Shown here: in pieces, positions 1 through 7,463 of the stretch | How the letters are laid out: each line of letters begins with the position of its first letter | Numbering within the stretch: position 1 is the first letter of the stretch | Origin: an uncultured Lachnospiraceae bacterium | GTDB lineage: Bacteria; Bacillota; Clostridia; Lachnospirales; Lachnospiraceae | DNA: 27,579 bases | NCBI GenBank assembly: GCA_910585635.1 | Contig: CAJUFE010000067.1 | Coordinates: forward strand, 1 to 27,579 | Reading direction: 5' to 3' | Position numbers and translations under genes: made by a program | The notes under the pieces: model-generated | What the model was told of the DNA's origin: nothing | Seen by the model: only the letters and a program-made list of their open reading frames with translations | Database searches by the model: none

Positions 1-1
1 A

Positions 2-115
2 ACAGGAGAGCAGTATGAGGGATTGATAAAAGGACTGCATGAGGCGGAAAAAAAGCAGAAAAACAGCAAGTGCCTTTTTCATATTTTTTTGATCCCGAAG
101 ATTAAAGGGCGATAG
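2..115 (+). CDS. C-terminal end of an unidentified protein (partial)
   Basis: An open frame enters the window from the left and ends at TAG 113-115. It gives 37 residues, beginning TGEQYEGLIKGLHEAEKKQK and ending in KIKGR. The tail is strongly charged with a short hydrophobic stretch (CLFHIFLIP). The first base of the window belongs to the preceding codon. Nothing in so short a piece identifies a family. It could also be chance open frame, since no start is visible, so confidence is low. Confidence 0.3.
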   Translation, partial: TGEQYEGLIKGLHEAEKKQKNSKCLFHIFLIPKIKGR

Positions 116-194
116 CCTATAAAATGATCGATCACGATCTTTGCACCTGATCTATCAAGGATCAGATATAGTTACAAGAGGGAAAGATCTATTT

Positions 195-476
195 ATGAAA
201 AGAAACACGGTTATTCTTCTTATATTAAGTGTGATCAACTGGTTTCCTATCATAGGTTTTTTGTTTTTTTATATGCCACACTCTCTTTCATTTTTGCTAT
301 TACTTTTGTCATTTTGTTCACCTTTTATCGCTGTAATATATAGTATCACTGCTATACTTTTTATGATTTTTAAGAAGTTATCTGACATTCGTTGGGGGAT
401 CATTATAATTGCGATCAACATATCTTATCTGCTATGGAGCAGGTACTATTTAGACATATTGATCCATATGACATAA
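195..476 (+). CDS. Small multi-pass membrane protein, unknown function
   Basis: A 93-residue protein starting MKRNTVILLILSVINWFP. I chose ATG 195 because a purine-rich site (GAGGGAAAG, about 179-187) lies just upstream and the N-terminal Lys-Arg leads directly into a hydrophobic helix, as expected for a membrane protein. An in-frame ATG at 141 would add an unlikely 18-residue extension. About three hydrophobic segments are visible, at residues 4-27, 30-57 and 65-85, with a Lys pair between the second and third. The base composition is AT-rich compared with the block starting at 891. I recognise no family. A small membrane immunity protein is possible given the neighbourhood, but that is only inference from context. 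Confidence 0.5.
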   Translation: MKRNTVILLILSVINWFPIIGFLFFYMPHSLSFLLLLLSFCSPFIAVIYSITAILFMIFKKLSDIRWGIIIIAINISYLLWSRYYLDILIHMT

Positions 477-515
477 AATATGCTATAGTAAAAAAACAGC
501 AATGGAGAACGTGTT

Positions 516-669
516 ATGGATAGGAAACAGGAATTGGAGCAGTGGGTCAGAGAACAATGGGGTGAGCGTACAAGGATAATATCCAGTGATCGGCTACAGA
601 GTTTGGGTCACATCAGACGATAGGACCATCTTAGGTATTGAAGCGGTTATGATCGTGGTGGACATATAG
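516..669 (+). pseudogene. Frameshifted remnant of a small unidentified gene
   Basis: A short frame starts at ATG 516 (MDRKQELEQWVREQWGERTR) and stops at 621-623. A second frame, shifted by one base, opens at 580 and reads YPVIGYRVWVTSDDRTILGI before stopping at TAG 667-669. Joining them near 575-580 gives a continuous, protein-like sequence of about 50 residues, which suggests one gene broken by a single-base change and truncated at its 3' end. The family is not recognised. An immunity-type gene is possible from context. The 220 bases from 670 to 890 show no gene, only an imperfect hairpin (TCCTCCA 817-823 with TGGAGGA 837-843) ahead of the next gene. Confidence 0.35.
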
Positions 670-890
670 GGTGATATGTCATTTGACTAAATTTAAAATG
701 TACATAAAGATGATTGGGATCTATAAATGAGCTAATTCGAAAAATAAACAAAGTTACCCTAGCAAAGCTGGGTGGGGAGAGGATCGGGGCGTCTTGAGAG
801 CGATGGGATCAGTGCATCCTCCAAAGGGAGCATATCTGGAGGACATGGTATGGATGGTATGGCATATGGATCGTGAAAAGGAGAGATAAG

Positions 891-1490
891 ATGGATCGGA
901 TCCAAGCATTAGAAAGATCGATCAGGGGATATTGGGATGAACGGACAGAAACAAAGAGGAGCTTTCTTTTAGGACATTACAAGGAGATGAGGACCGGCTT
1001 TGATAAAAAACTGATGGAGATGATAGGAGAGCAGGTGCAGAAAAGAGGAGTGGGAGGACAGAAAAAGATCGCTTCCATCTATCTGGTCCGGCCGATGACG
1101 AGCCTCTATACAGAGAGCTATGAGATGATCCTGGGGATGGCGGATAGGGATCTGTATCTGGATGAGGACAGGAGTGAGGCCTATTGGTATCCGGAACTGG
1201 TATATAAAGATATCGATGGGGATATGAGAGAAGTTGAGCGTATCTTAAAAAAGAGGTTTATCCGTTTGGAAGGATATGAGCTGTCCTACTTAAAGCTGAT
1301 CTTACTGGATGACGATCAAAGGCTGCTCCAGGAGGTCTTCCTCCATTTGTTGGATGACGCCATGGACCGGCTCCTGGGCTATGCATCGATCTGGGAGGAC
1401 GAGCTGCAGATCCTGGCAGGGGACCATATGGATGAGCCGGTGGTCCTGCGAAGGATCAAAACGTCTGCTGCCAGGCCCATGAGGGCTTAG
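891..1490 (+). CDS. Uncharacterised 199-residue protein of the injection-type gene block
   Basis: First gene of the GC-rich co-directional block. ATG 891 is preferred over the in-frame GTG 873 because AAGGAGAG (878-885) sits five bases before it. The protein is soluble, acidic and largely helical, with no signal peptide or membrane segment. A central stretch reads IYLVRPMTS, then DLYLDEDRSEAYWYPELVY near residue 87. The same arrangement (IYL...TS...DLYDE...W...LVY) recurs in the protein at 14006-14614, which has nearly the same length, so the two are probably paralogues. Stop codon and next start are 20 bases apart. I do not recognise a named family. From position, a baseplate or accessory role in the same particle is plausible but not shown. 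Confidence 0.7.
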   Translation: MDRIQALERSIRGYWDERTETKRSFLLGHYKEMRTGFDKKLMEMIGEQVQKRGVGGQKKIASIYLVRPMTSLYTESYEMILGMADRDLYLDEDRSEAYWYPELVYKDIDGDMREVERILKKRFIRLEGYELSYLKLILLDDDQRLLQEVFLHLLDDAMDRLLGYASIWEDELQILAGDHMDEPVVLRRIKTSAARPMRA

Positions 1491-1510
1491 ATCAGGAAAG
1501 GAGTCTACAT

Positions 1511-2302
1511 ATGCAAAACCTATACCCCCTGTTCGGACAGAACAGGATACTCAAGAAAGAACTGCTGTGGTCGCTCAGGGACTGTTCCTTTGCCCAGCTG
1601 CAGCTGCGCTACCAGGACTATGGCCAGGGGTTCCTGCAAGGGTGTACGGTCCAGGTCTGCGGGGAGGAGCTGACGGTGGGGCCGGGGATGATCAAGCAGG
1701 GCTCCTTCATCTTCCTGCTGACCGAGGAGGAGAGGATCCCCTATGGTCCAAAAGGGGAGGTCCAGTACCTGCGGCTGCGCATCCAGGAGGATCGGTCCTC
1801 TCAAGACTATGTGGCCTATCGGGCCGGGGCCTCTCTGGAGACCGGGGGAGCGGATGAGGGGGCAGCTTTCGAGCTATGCCGCTTTTTCCTGCGGGATGGC
1901 GCACGGCTCAGGGACCGTTATACCAGCTTTGCGGACATGGGGACCGCCTATGACACCGTGGATCTGACCCATGCCGCCTGGGGCGGGCCGGGCGGGAGGT
2001 CGGTGGCCCCGGCGGTCACACGCTACCTGGCAGAGCTGATCTTAGAGAGCGATGACAGCCAGCCGGAGGACTGCGCGTTCGCCTATCTGTGCCTGAGCTG
2101 CCCGGGGGCTGTGCCTGTGGCGGCGCTGCAGGCGTATATCCGCAGGCGCGGGGGCGGCCGGACGGTTGCGGCGGCAGGGGAGCAGGGAGAAAGGGACCCG
2201 GCCTACTATCAGGCGCTGCGGGCCATAGCTGAGAGGTTCAGCTATAATGGCCGGGGATCGAGCGGAGAGAAGAGAGAAAAGCGGAGGATCATCATCGATT
2301 GA
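1511..2302 (+). CDS. Uncharacterised protein, possible baseplate/adaptor component
   Basis: 263 residues, preceded by AGGAAAGGAG (about 1494-1503) and ATG 1511. The N-terminal half is compact and beta-like: it opens MQNLYPLFGQNRILKKELLW, and has VGPGMIKQGSFIFLLTEEER near residues 56-75, a pattern reminiscent of N-terminal attachment domains of tail-fibre or baseplate proteins. The middle (about 115-215) is helical and the last 20 residues are basic and probably flexible. There is no signal peptide. The gene sits between the 199-residue protein and the large Hsp70-like ATPase, which starts 13 bases after the stop. The structural-protein idea rests on that resemblance and on the VgrG/PAAR genes nearby; I cannot assign a named family. 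Confidence 0.65.
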   Translation: MQNLYPLFGQNRILKKELLWSLRDCSFAQLQLRYQDYGQGFLQGCTVQVCGEELTVGPGMIKQGSFIFLLTEEERIPYGPKGEVQYLRLRIQEDRSSQDYVAYRAGASLETGGADEGAAFELCRFFLRDGARLRDRYTSFADMGTAYDTVDLTHAAWGGPGGRSVAPAVTRYLAELILESDDSQPEDCAFAYLCLSCPGAVPVAALQAYIRRRGGGRTVAAAGEQGERDPAYYQALRAIAERFSYNGRGSSGEKREKRRIIID

Positions 2303-2315
2303 TGGGGGATGGACT

Positions 2316-5030
2316 ATGGACCGATATGGATATGTATTGAGACGGGATAAGGAGAGAAAGGGACAGGAGGATACCCGGTACCACCGGGGAGACCTGCTGG
2401 GGATGACCACCTTCCAGCTGCGGGAGATCTGCCGCAGGGAGAAGCTGGTCCAGGGGATCGTGGACCCGATGGATAAAGAGGCGCTCATACGGGTGATCAT
2501 GCGGTATCGGGGCGCGGAGGACAGCCTGCTGATCCGGGAGCCTGATGAGGACGGGCTCCGGGCAGTGGAGGAGCTGCTCAAGGAGGCACGGATCAAGGAG
2601 CGGCACGATCTGCACCTCACCTGCAGCGCCAAGATCACGGCCTATGAGGGCCTGGCCATCGGGATCTATGACGGGCTGACCCTGCCCTATGATAAGGAAC
2701 TGGCGGGGACGAACGCGCTGGTGGTGGGCGGGGACGGGACAGTCTGTACCGTGCTGAACGTGGTGCCGCTGGGGACCAGGACGGACCGGCTCTACCTGAC
2801 AAAGGATGCCCAGATCCCCTGCCGGAGGTCCGGTGTGCGGGAGCACAGCCTCTATTGCCTGCGGCGCAAAGAGTCGGAGATGGTCTATCATCTCTATCGT
2901 GACGGTGCGGGCAGAGGCCCGGACGCTTCCAGGGACAGGGGGCAGGACGCCGCCGTGGGCAGAGGCCAGGACCCTTCCGGGGCCAGGGGCTCCCTCAGCA
3001 GCCGGTCCCCTGCGGTCCTGGAGGTATATAAGATCCCTCTCCTGGACTTTGAGGTGCGGCAGCCGATCCCCTTATCCCTGCCCATGGCCATCGACCTGGG
3101 GACCTCCGCTACGACGGCGGGCGTGTACCTGGACGAACGGTACTTTGAGAGGGCAGGCCTCCAGGATGGGGAGCGGGGGCTTAAGAAGGATGGGGTCAAC
3201 CACGCGCTGTTCTACGACCTGTCCTCCGATCAGCAGGAGACGCCCCTGCTCCCCAGTGTGGCCGGTATACAGGACTTGGGCGGGGAGGAGCCGGTATTCG
3301 TGTTCGGCTATGACGCCCTGCGCCTGGCGGATGCCGGTCCCGTCGATGAGGGGATCCGTGTGTTCCATGATATCAAGCGCTGGATCGGGGACCCGGAGAG
3401 GATGGAGGAGGTCACGGATCGCCAGGGGAGGCGCGGGCAGGTCGCCAGGAAGGAGATCCTGAGGGCGTACCTCCTCCATGTGGTCCAGGCAGTCCGCGAC
3501 CGTTTCAAATGCAGCGTGGAGGGAGTACATATCTCCTGCCCGGTGAAGCAGAAAGGGCGGGCCAGCCGTCTGTTCACGGAGCTGTTGCCAGGCTATATGG
3601 TGGAGAAGGAGGAGATGATCGACGAGGGCGTGTCGGTCCTCTACGATACGATCGGGGAGATGATCGACAGCCGGGCATTGGAGGACGGGGCCGCGTACAA
3701 GGCGCTGATCATCGACTGCGGCGGCGGCACCACGGACCTCTGCTCCTGCCGCTTCCGCTTCTGGGATGAGCGGGTGGCCTACCGGATCGAGATCGATACA
3801 GCCTATGAGGACGGGGACACGGACCTTGGCGGGAACAACCTGACCTACCGGATCATGCAGCTCATCAAGATCGCCATGGCCCAGCAGCTGGGCCCCACCG
3901 GCTGCAGGCCCCTGGGGGAGATCCTGGCCGAGTATGACCAGGACGTGTTCCGCTATGTGGACAGCCATGGGGCAGGGGCGGTATACCGGGAGTTGGACGG
4001 GGCATATGAAGAGGCGGGAGCCGCCATCCCCACCCGCTTCAAGGCCTCCACCCACAGGAGCCGGGAGGAGTACCGCAAGGTGGAGGGGAACTTCTACCTG
4101 CTCTTTGGGCTGGCAGAGAAGGTGAAGCGGGTCTTCTATGACCATGTGGGGACGCTGCGCGTGGCACTGTCCCCCGGGGAGGTGGCCGAGAACGCCACGG
4201 TCTGGATCCCTGTGGACAGATGGCGGCTGTCCGTCCGCAAGGGCGGGGAGCTGGAGACCTTGCGGGACTCCCCCACGGTCTATATCAGCATCTATGAGCT
4301 GGAGCTGCTCCTGAAGGCGGATATCTATGGGGTCATCCGGCGGTTCATGGAGCGCATGGAGGGAGAGGATGAGCTGGGGACGTGCTCGATCATCAAGCTG
4401 ACCGGCCGGTCCTGCAAGATCGATATCTTCCGGGACGCCTTAAAAGAGTTCGTGCCTGGCAGGGCCATCCGGTCCAGGAGGAGGAGCGGGGACCCGTCCC
4501 GGGATCTGGGGCTGAAGATGGCCTGTGTGGACGGCGCACTGCGCTATCTGAAGGATAAACGGTACGGGTTCGCCGATATCCGGATCCGGACCGGAGAGCC
4601 CGCCCTCCCCTACAGGATCACGGCCTTTACCCACGACGGGGGAGAGGTGGTGCTCATCCACCGCCTGCAGCGGGGCAGGGAGAGTGGGACGGTCTCCAGG
4701 AACATGGAGGATCTGACCCTGGAGCTGTATCTGAAGGACGTGGACGGCAGGGAGCGCTACCGCTACACCTGCCGCAGTGCCCTGGCAGACCTAAAGGAGA
4801 CACTCTACGAAGGGATCCGGGAGCAGTATGGGGAGCACATCCGGCAGGCAGACACCGATACGATCATAGACCGGGAGGTGAAGTTCTTCGTGTGGGCAGA
4901 GCCGGATGGCTGGGCGTTCTCGGTGGTGCCCGTGTGCCGGAAGGATGGGAGCTTGTACCTTGGGAAGGAGGAGCGGTTCTATTTTGAAGATGAGGGATGG
5001 ATGCAGGACTTTTTTGGCGGGGAGAGATGA
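2316..5030 (+). CDS. Large Hsp70/actin-fold ATPase with SAP/HeH-like N-terminus
   Basis: 904 residues. ATG 2316 is chosen because GGGGGA (2304-2309) lies six bases upstream; the in-frame ATG at 2247 lies inside the previous gene. Residues 27-67 (MTTFQLREICRREKLVQG, then DKEALIRVIMRYRG) resemble a SAP/HeH helix-extension-helix. Residues about 95-160 form an unidentified beta-rich domain, followed by a repeat-bearing linker at about 199-226. The nucleotide-binding fold starts late: phosphate-1 AIDLGTSATTAG at 258-269, phosphate-2 IDCGGGTTDL at 466-475, DTDLGGNNLTYRIM near 500, and an adenosine-type motif KLTGRSC at 694-700. The remaining 200 residues may be a substrate-binding or partner domain. 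Classical DnaK begins with phosphate-1 and is about 610 residues, so this is a divergent relative. It may act as a chaperone or assembly ATPase for the neighbouring spike/effector genes, which is inference. Confidence 0.85.
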   Translation: MDRYGYVLRRDKERKGQEDTRYHRGDLLGMTTFQLREICRREKLVQGIVDPMDKEALIRVIMRYRGAEDSLLIREPDEDGLRAVEELLKEARIKERHDLHLTCSAKITAYEGLAIGIYDGLTLPYDKELAGTNALVVGGDGTVCTVLNVVPLGTRTDRLYLTKDAQIPCRRSGVREHSLYCLRRKESEMVYHLYRDGAGRGPDASRDRGQDAAVGRGQDPSGARGSLSSRSPAVLEVYKIPLLDFEVRQPIPLSLPMAIDLGTSATTAGVYLDERYFERAGLQDGERGLKKDGVNHALFYDLSSDQQETPLLPSVAGIQDLGGEEPVFVFGYDALRLADAGPVDEGIRVFHDIKRWIGDPERMEEVTDRQGRRGQVARKEILRAYLLHVVQAVRDRFKCSVEGVHISCPVKQKGRASRLFTELLPGYMVEKEEMIDEGVSVLYDTIGEMIDSRALEDGAAYKALIIDCGGGTTDLCSCRFRFWDERVAYRIEIDTAYEDGDTDLGGNNLTYRIMQLIKIAMAQQLGPTGCRPLGEILAEYDQDVFRYVDSHGAGAVYRELDGAYEEAGAAIPTRFKASTHRSREEYRKVEGNFYLLFGLAEKVKRVFYDHVGTLRVALSPGEVAENATVWIPVDRWRLSVRKGGELETLRDSPTVYISIYELELLLKADIYGVIRRFMERMEGEDELGTCSIIKLTGRSCKIDIFRDALKEFVPGRAIRSRRRSGDPSRDLGLKMACVDGALRYLKDKRYGFADIRIRTGEPALPYRITAFTHDGGEVVLIHRLQRGRESGTVSRNMEDLTLELYLKDVDGRERYRYTCRSALADLKETLYEGIREQYGEHIRQADTDTIIDREVKFFVWAEPDGWAFSVVPVCRKDGSLYLGKEERFYFEDEGWMQDFFGGER
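2909..2989 (+). repeat. In-frame 48-bp-period duplication inside the Hsp70-like gene
   Basis: Two 33-bp copies, 2909-2941 and 2957-2989, differ at a few positions (both start GGGCAGAGGCC and end CAGGGG). The 48-bp period is 16 codons, so the reading frame is kept. They encode related Gly/Arg/Asp-rich segments (GRGPDASRDRGQ and GRGQDPSGARG) in the linker between the N-terminal domains and the ATPase fold. The segment is probably a flexible, length-variable hinge. Confidence 0.75.
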
Positions 5031-5034
5031 GGAA

Positions 5035-6600
5035 ATGGTGACGTTCCAGGGGGCGGTCCGTTTCACACAGGTCTCCTGCCTGTGGGCGGACTGCAGGGTC
5101 GGCCGCCACGGGACCCTGCGGATCGAAGGGATCGTGGACCGGGAGGCCGATGATGGGCAGATGGACCTGCGGGGGAGCAGTGTCCGGCTGTCATCCGGCG
5201 ACGGAGGGGGAGAGGTCCCTCTCTTTGCCGGAGCCGTCACCGGATGTGAGTGGAAAAGGCAGGGAGGGATCTGGTACCTTGGGCTGACCGCGGTATCGGC
5301 CACGCGCCTGCTGGACCAGGAGGCGAGGTGCCGGATGTTCCAGGATGTCTCCATGACCTATGGGGACATCGTCAGGGAGATCGGGGGAGAGGGCAGGCGG
5401 ATCGTCATGGCGGAGGGAGCGGACAAAAGGCCGGGATATCCCCTGTTCCAATATCGGGAGACGGACTGGCAGTTCTTAAAACGGATCGCCAGCACGCTGG
5501 GGACGGTCCTCGTCCCGGGGGTGGCCGATCCCTCCCCGCGGCTGTCCATAGGGGCCGTGGCCGGACGGGAGCATGTCCTGGAGGATACCGGCCGACATAC
5601 GGTCAGGGCAGACTATAAAAGGGCCAGGGAGCGGGAAGGGGATGGCATCCCGCCAGGCGCTCTCATGCGCTATGAGATCCGGACAGCCCAGGACTTCCGG
5701 CTGGGGGATACGGTCCTCTTTAAGGGAAGGCGGTGGCTCGTCCTCCAAAAAGAGATGCGCTTAGAAAATGGCGTGCTGGGATCGACATATCAGCTGGGCA
5801 GCCAGCAGACATGGCGGGAGGAGATCCAAGATGACCGGCTATGCGGCACGGCACTTTCTGGGCGCGTGCTGCAGGCGGAGGGGGAGAAGATCAAGCTCCA
5901 CCTGGATATCGATGAGAGGGAGGCGCCAAAGATCGCAGAAATGTACACCTTTGACTATGTGCCGGTCACAGGAAATATCCTGTATGCGATGCCGGAGCCA
6001 GGGGCAAAGGTATCACTGTACTTCCCGGGACCGGGAGAGGCGGGCGGGATGGTGATCGACAGTGTCCAGGAGAGGATCGTCTACCCGGACCATGAGGAAA
6101 AGGTGATGGAGCTGCCCTCCGGGATACAGATGGAGCTGGCCCCAGATACGATCCTATTCTCGGCCAAGGAGAAAAGGGCCTGGATGGCCATAAAGGACGG
6201 GCGGGGGATCGTGCTGGGGAGCAGCGAGAGGATCGGGCTCAGCGCCGGGGGGAGGATCCAGATCGCAGGCGGGAATGTGTGCATCGCCTCAAAGGACCAG
6301 GTGGTCATGACCGATGGGGACATGGACAGCATGGAGATCAAAGGCAGGCGGGTCACCTTCCGCTCCCCTAGGTACCGGCTGAGCGCGGTCCGGCACAGGA
6401 CCATCCAGAGGGAGCGGAGCATGGCGGACTATCAGGTCATACGCGATCTGGAGGCGGTGGCCTATGGGGTCATGGGCGGCATACCCGTAGGAGAGCTGGG
6501 CGGGATAGAGGCAAGGATACGGGCCGGTATCCCGGCTGTCCTGGATGCAGAGCGCCCGTTCATGGACGGGATAGCCCAGATCTCATGGCGGAGGGGATGA
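5035..6600 (+). CDS. VgrG/phage gpD-like spike protein A
   Basis: 521 residues from ATG 5035, four bases after the Hsp70 stop. GGGGAGA (5019-5025) is the likely ribosome site. Residues 1-260 resemble the gp27/gpD hub, including the VgrG-type signature QYRETDWQFLKR at 139-150. Residues about 271-350 look like the gp5 OB domain (LSGRVLQAEGEKIKLHLDI, then MPEPGAKVSLYFPGPG). Residues 350-450 are short repeating beta strands (IVLGSSERIGLSAGG, then IQIAGGNVCIASKD) typical of the trimeric spike needle. The last about 55 residues are an added helical tail, absent from the second spike. VgrG-like proteins form the membrane-piercing tip of contractile systems and carry cargo. The annotation as spike is solid; target and cargo are unknown. 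Confidence 0.88.
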   Translation: MVTFQGAVRFTQVSCLWADCRVGRHGTLRIEGIVDREADDGQMDLRGSSVRLSSGDGGGEVPLFAGAVTGCEWKRQGGIWYLGLTAVSATRLLDQEARCRMFQDVSMTYGDIVREIGGEGRRIVMAEGADKRPGYPLFQYRETDWQFLKRIASTLGTVLVPGVADPSPRLSIGAVAGREHVLEDTGRHTVRADYKRAREREGDGIPPGALMRYEIRTAQDFRLGDTVLFKGRRWLVLQKEMRLENGVLGSTYQLGSQQTWREEIQDDRLCGTALSGRVLQAEGEKIKLHLDIDEREAPKIAEMYTFDYVPVTGNILYAMPEPGAKVSLYFPGPGEAGGMVIDSVQERIVYPDHEEKVMELPSGIQMELAPDTILFSAKEKRAWMAIKDGRGIVLGSSERIGLSAGGRIQIAGGNVCIASKDQVVMTDGDMDSMEIKGRRVTFRSPRYRLSAVRHRTIQRERSMADYQVIRDLEAVAYGVMGGIPVGELGGIEARIRAGIPAVLDAERPFMDGIAQISWRRG

Positions 6601-6815
6601 GTGGCATGGATGGGTCTGGGCATATGTGCTCAGACAAGTCATCGATCTTTGCGAGCGATGCCGCGAGGTCTTTGATCTACCGAAATGTGGACAAGACAGG
6701 ATACCAGGCTGTCCGGACGGTCGTGGCCGTGATAGCAGGGGATCAGTCTGCGATAGATACGGGATCGGATCAGGAGGTGGCGATGTGGAGCCATATATGG
6801 ATGAGGCGATCGTGA
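6597..6815 (+). CDS. Small 72-residue hypothetical protein, translationally coupled
   Basis: ATG 6597 overlaps the spike-A stop (ATGA) and follows a GGAGGGG site, so coupling is likely. It encodes MSGMDGSGHMCSDKSSIFAS and a short hydrophobic stretch (VRTVVAVIAG) and ends at 6813-6815, overlapping the next gene by 31 bases. Codon choice matches the surrounding block better than the alternative frame that opens at 6626 and would give the next gene a Cys-rich N-terminal extension. No family is recognised; it could be a spike-associated adaptor. Which of the two frames is used is not settled by sequence alone. Confidence 0.45.
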   Translation: MSGMDGSGHMCSDKSSIFASDAARSLIYRNVDKTGYQAVRTVVAVIAGDQSAIDTGSDQEVAMWSHIWMRRS

Positions 6816-7396
6816 GAGCACGGATGGAAGAAGAACGGAAGGGCTTTGTGGATACCTATACAGGCATGTACGCCGGGGACCGGCTCCTGCAGTTTGAGGA
6901 GCGGGAGCTGTTCAAGGAAAGGGATGGGCCAGGCCCCATCATCCTCCGGCTCCCGGTCAGCTACACGGTCATGGAGCCGGAGCGTGCCAAGCGCAAATAT
7001 CCTTCGGAGGACCGGCCCCAGGCGATCTACACCGATGAGCGGGGCTGCGTGGACTTGACCTTCAGCCTGTTCCCCCAGCGGGTGGGGCCGGATCAGATCA
7101 GGGGGGCGCTCATGCGCTACCAGGCCCTGATCAAGAAGTGCAGGCAGGATGCGTCGATCCTGGAGAAAGGGACCTATCAGATGGAAAAAGGGTGCGGGGG
7201 ATGGTTTACCTTCCGGAACGAGGCATTAGATGAGGAGATGTTCGGCCTGCTGGCCCTGATCGGGACGGACCGGTATCTGGTCTTATGCATGTGCAGCTGT
7301 CCCTATGATGAGAGGGGGGAGCAGGAGCCGGTCATGCACCAGGTGATCCGGACGATCCGGGAGAAGGGAGCGGATATCCGGCGTAAGGGGAGATAG
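6785..7396 (+). CDS. DcrB/Eag-like putative effector chaperone (DUF1795-type fold)
   Basis: 203 residues from GTG 6785, with AGGAGG at 6772-6777 seven bases upstream; in-frame ATG 6797 is an alternative. After about 45 helical residues (MDEAIVRARMEEERKGFVDT) comes a compact alpha/beta domain: ILRLPVSYTVMEPERAKRKY, an acidic turn (TDERGCVDLTFSLFPQRV), a helix (QIRGALMRYQALIKKC), a Gly-Gly-Trp turn (GCGGWFTFRNEALDEEM), then RYLVLCMCSCPYDER and a final helix. This order matches the Mog1/PsbP-like layout of DcrB/DUF1795. In Gram-negative T6SS, DUF1795 Eag proteins bind PAAR effectors before loading. Here the gene lies directly before a PAAR-like effector, so the same job is likely. Family assignment is by pattern only; a search of PF08786 would decide. 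Confidence 0.5.
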   Translation: MEPYMDEAIVRARMEEERKGFVDTYTGMYAGDRLLQFEERELFKERDGPGPIILRLPVSYTVMEPERAKRKYPSEDRPQAIYTDERGCVDLTFSLFPQRVGPDQIRGALMRYQALIKKCRQDASILEKGTYQMEKGCGGWFTFRNEALDEEMFGLLALIGTDRYLVLCMCSCPYDERGEQEPVMHQVIRTIREKGADIRRKGR

Positions 7397-7411
7397 CGGG
7401 TAGGGATGTGG

Positions 7412-7453
7412 CGGACAGAGATGGAGCGGAGAGAGATGGGACGGACAGAGATG
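7412..7453 (+). repeat. Three 15-bp tandem units ahead of the effector gene
   Basis: The 67-base gap between the DcrB-like gene and the effector carries CGGACAGAGATG at 7412-7423, CGGAGAGAGATG at 7427-7438 and CGGACAGAGATG at 7442-7453, an exact 15-base period. Each unit pairs a weak purine ribosome-site-like stretch with an ATG. The real start ATG 7464 follows GAGGTGGAG. The units resemble the repeats in two other gaps of this block. Confidence 0.8.
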
Positions 7454-7463
7454 AGGTGGAGCG

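Noticed and set aside
755..773. Possible terminator (ACCCTAGC ... GCTGGGT)
   Set aside because: Stem is bulged and no T-run follows.
2247..2315. Upstream start for the Hsp70-like gene
   Set aside because: It would overlap the previous gene and has no ribosome site; ATG 2316 has one.
3072..4145. 357-residue open frame on the minus strand
   Set aside because: Lies antisense inside the Hsp70-like gene, is His/Pro/Leu rich and has no ribosome site; a shadow of GC-rich coding sequence.
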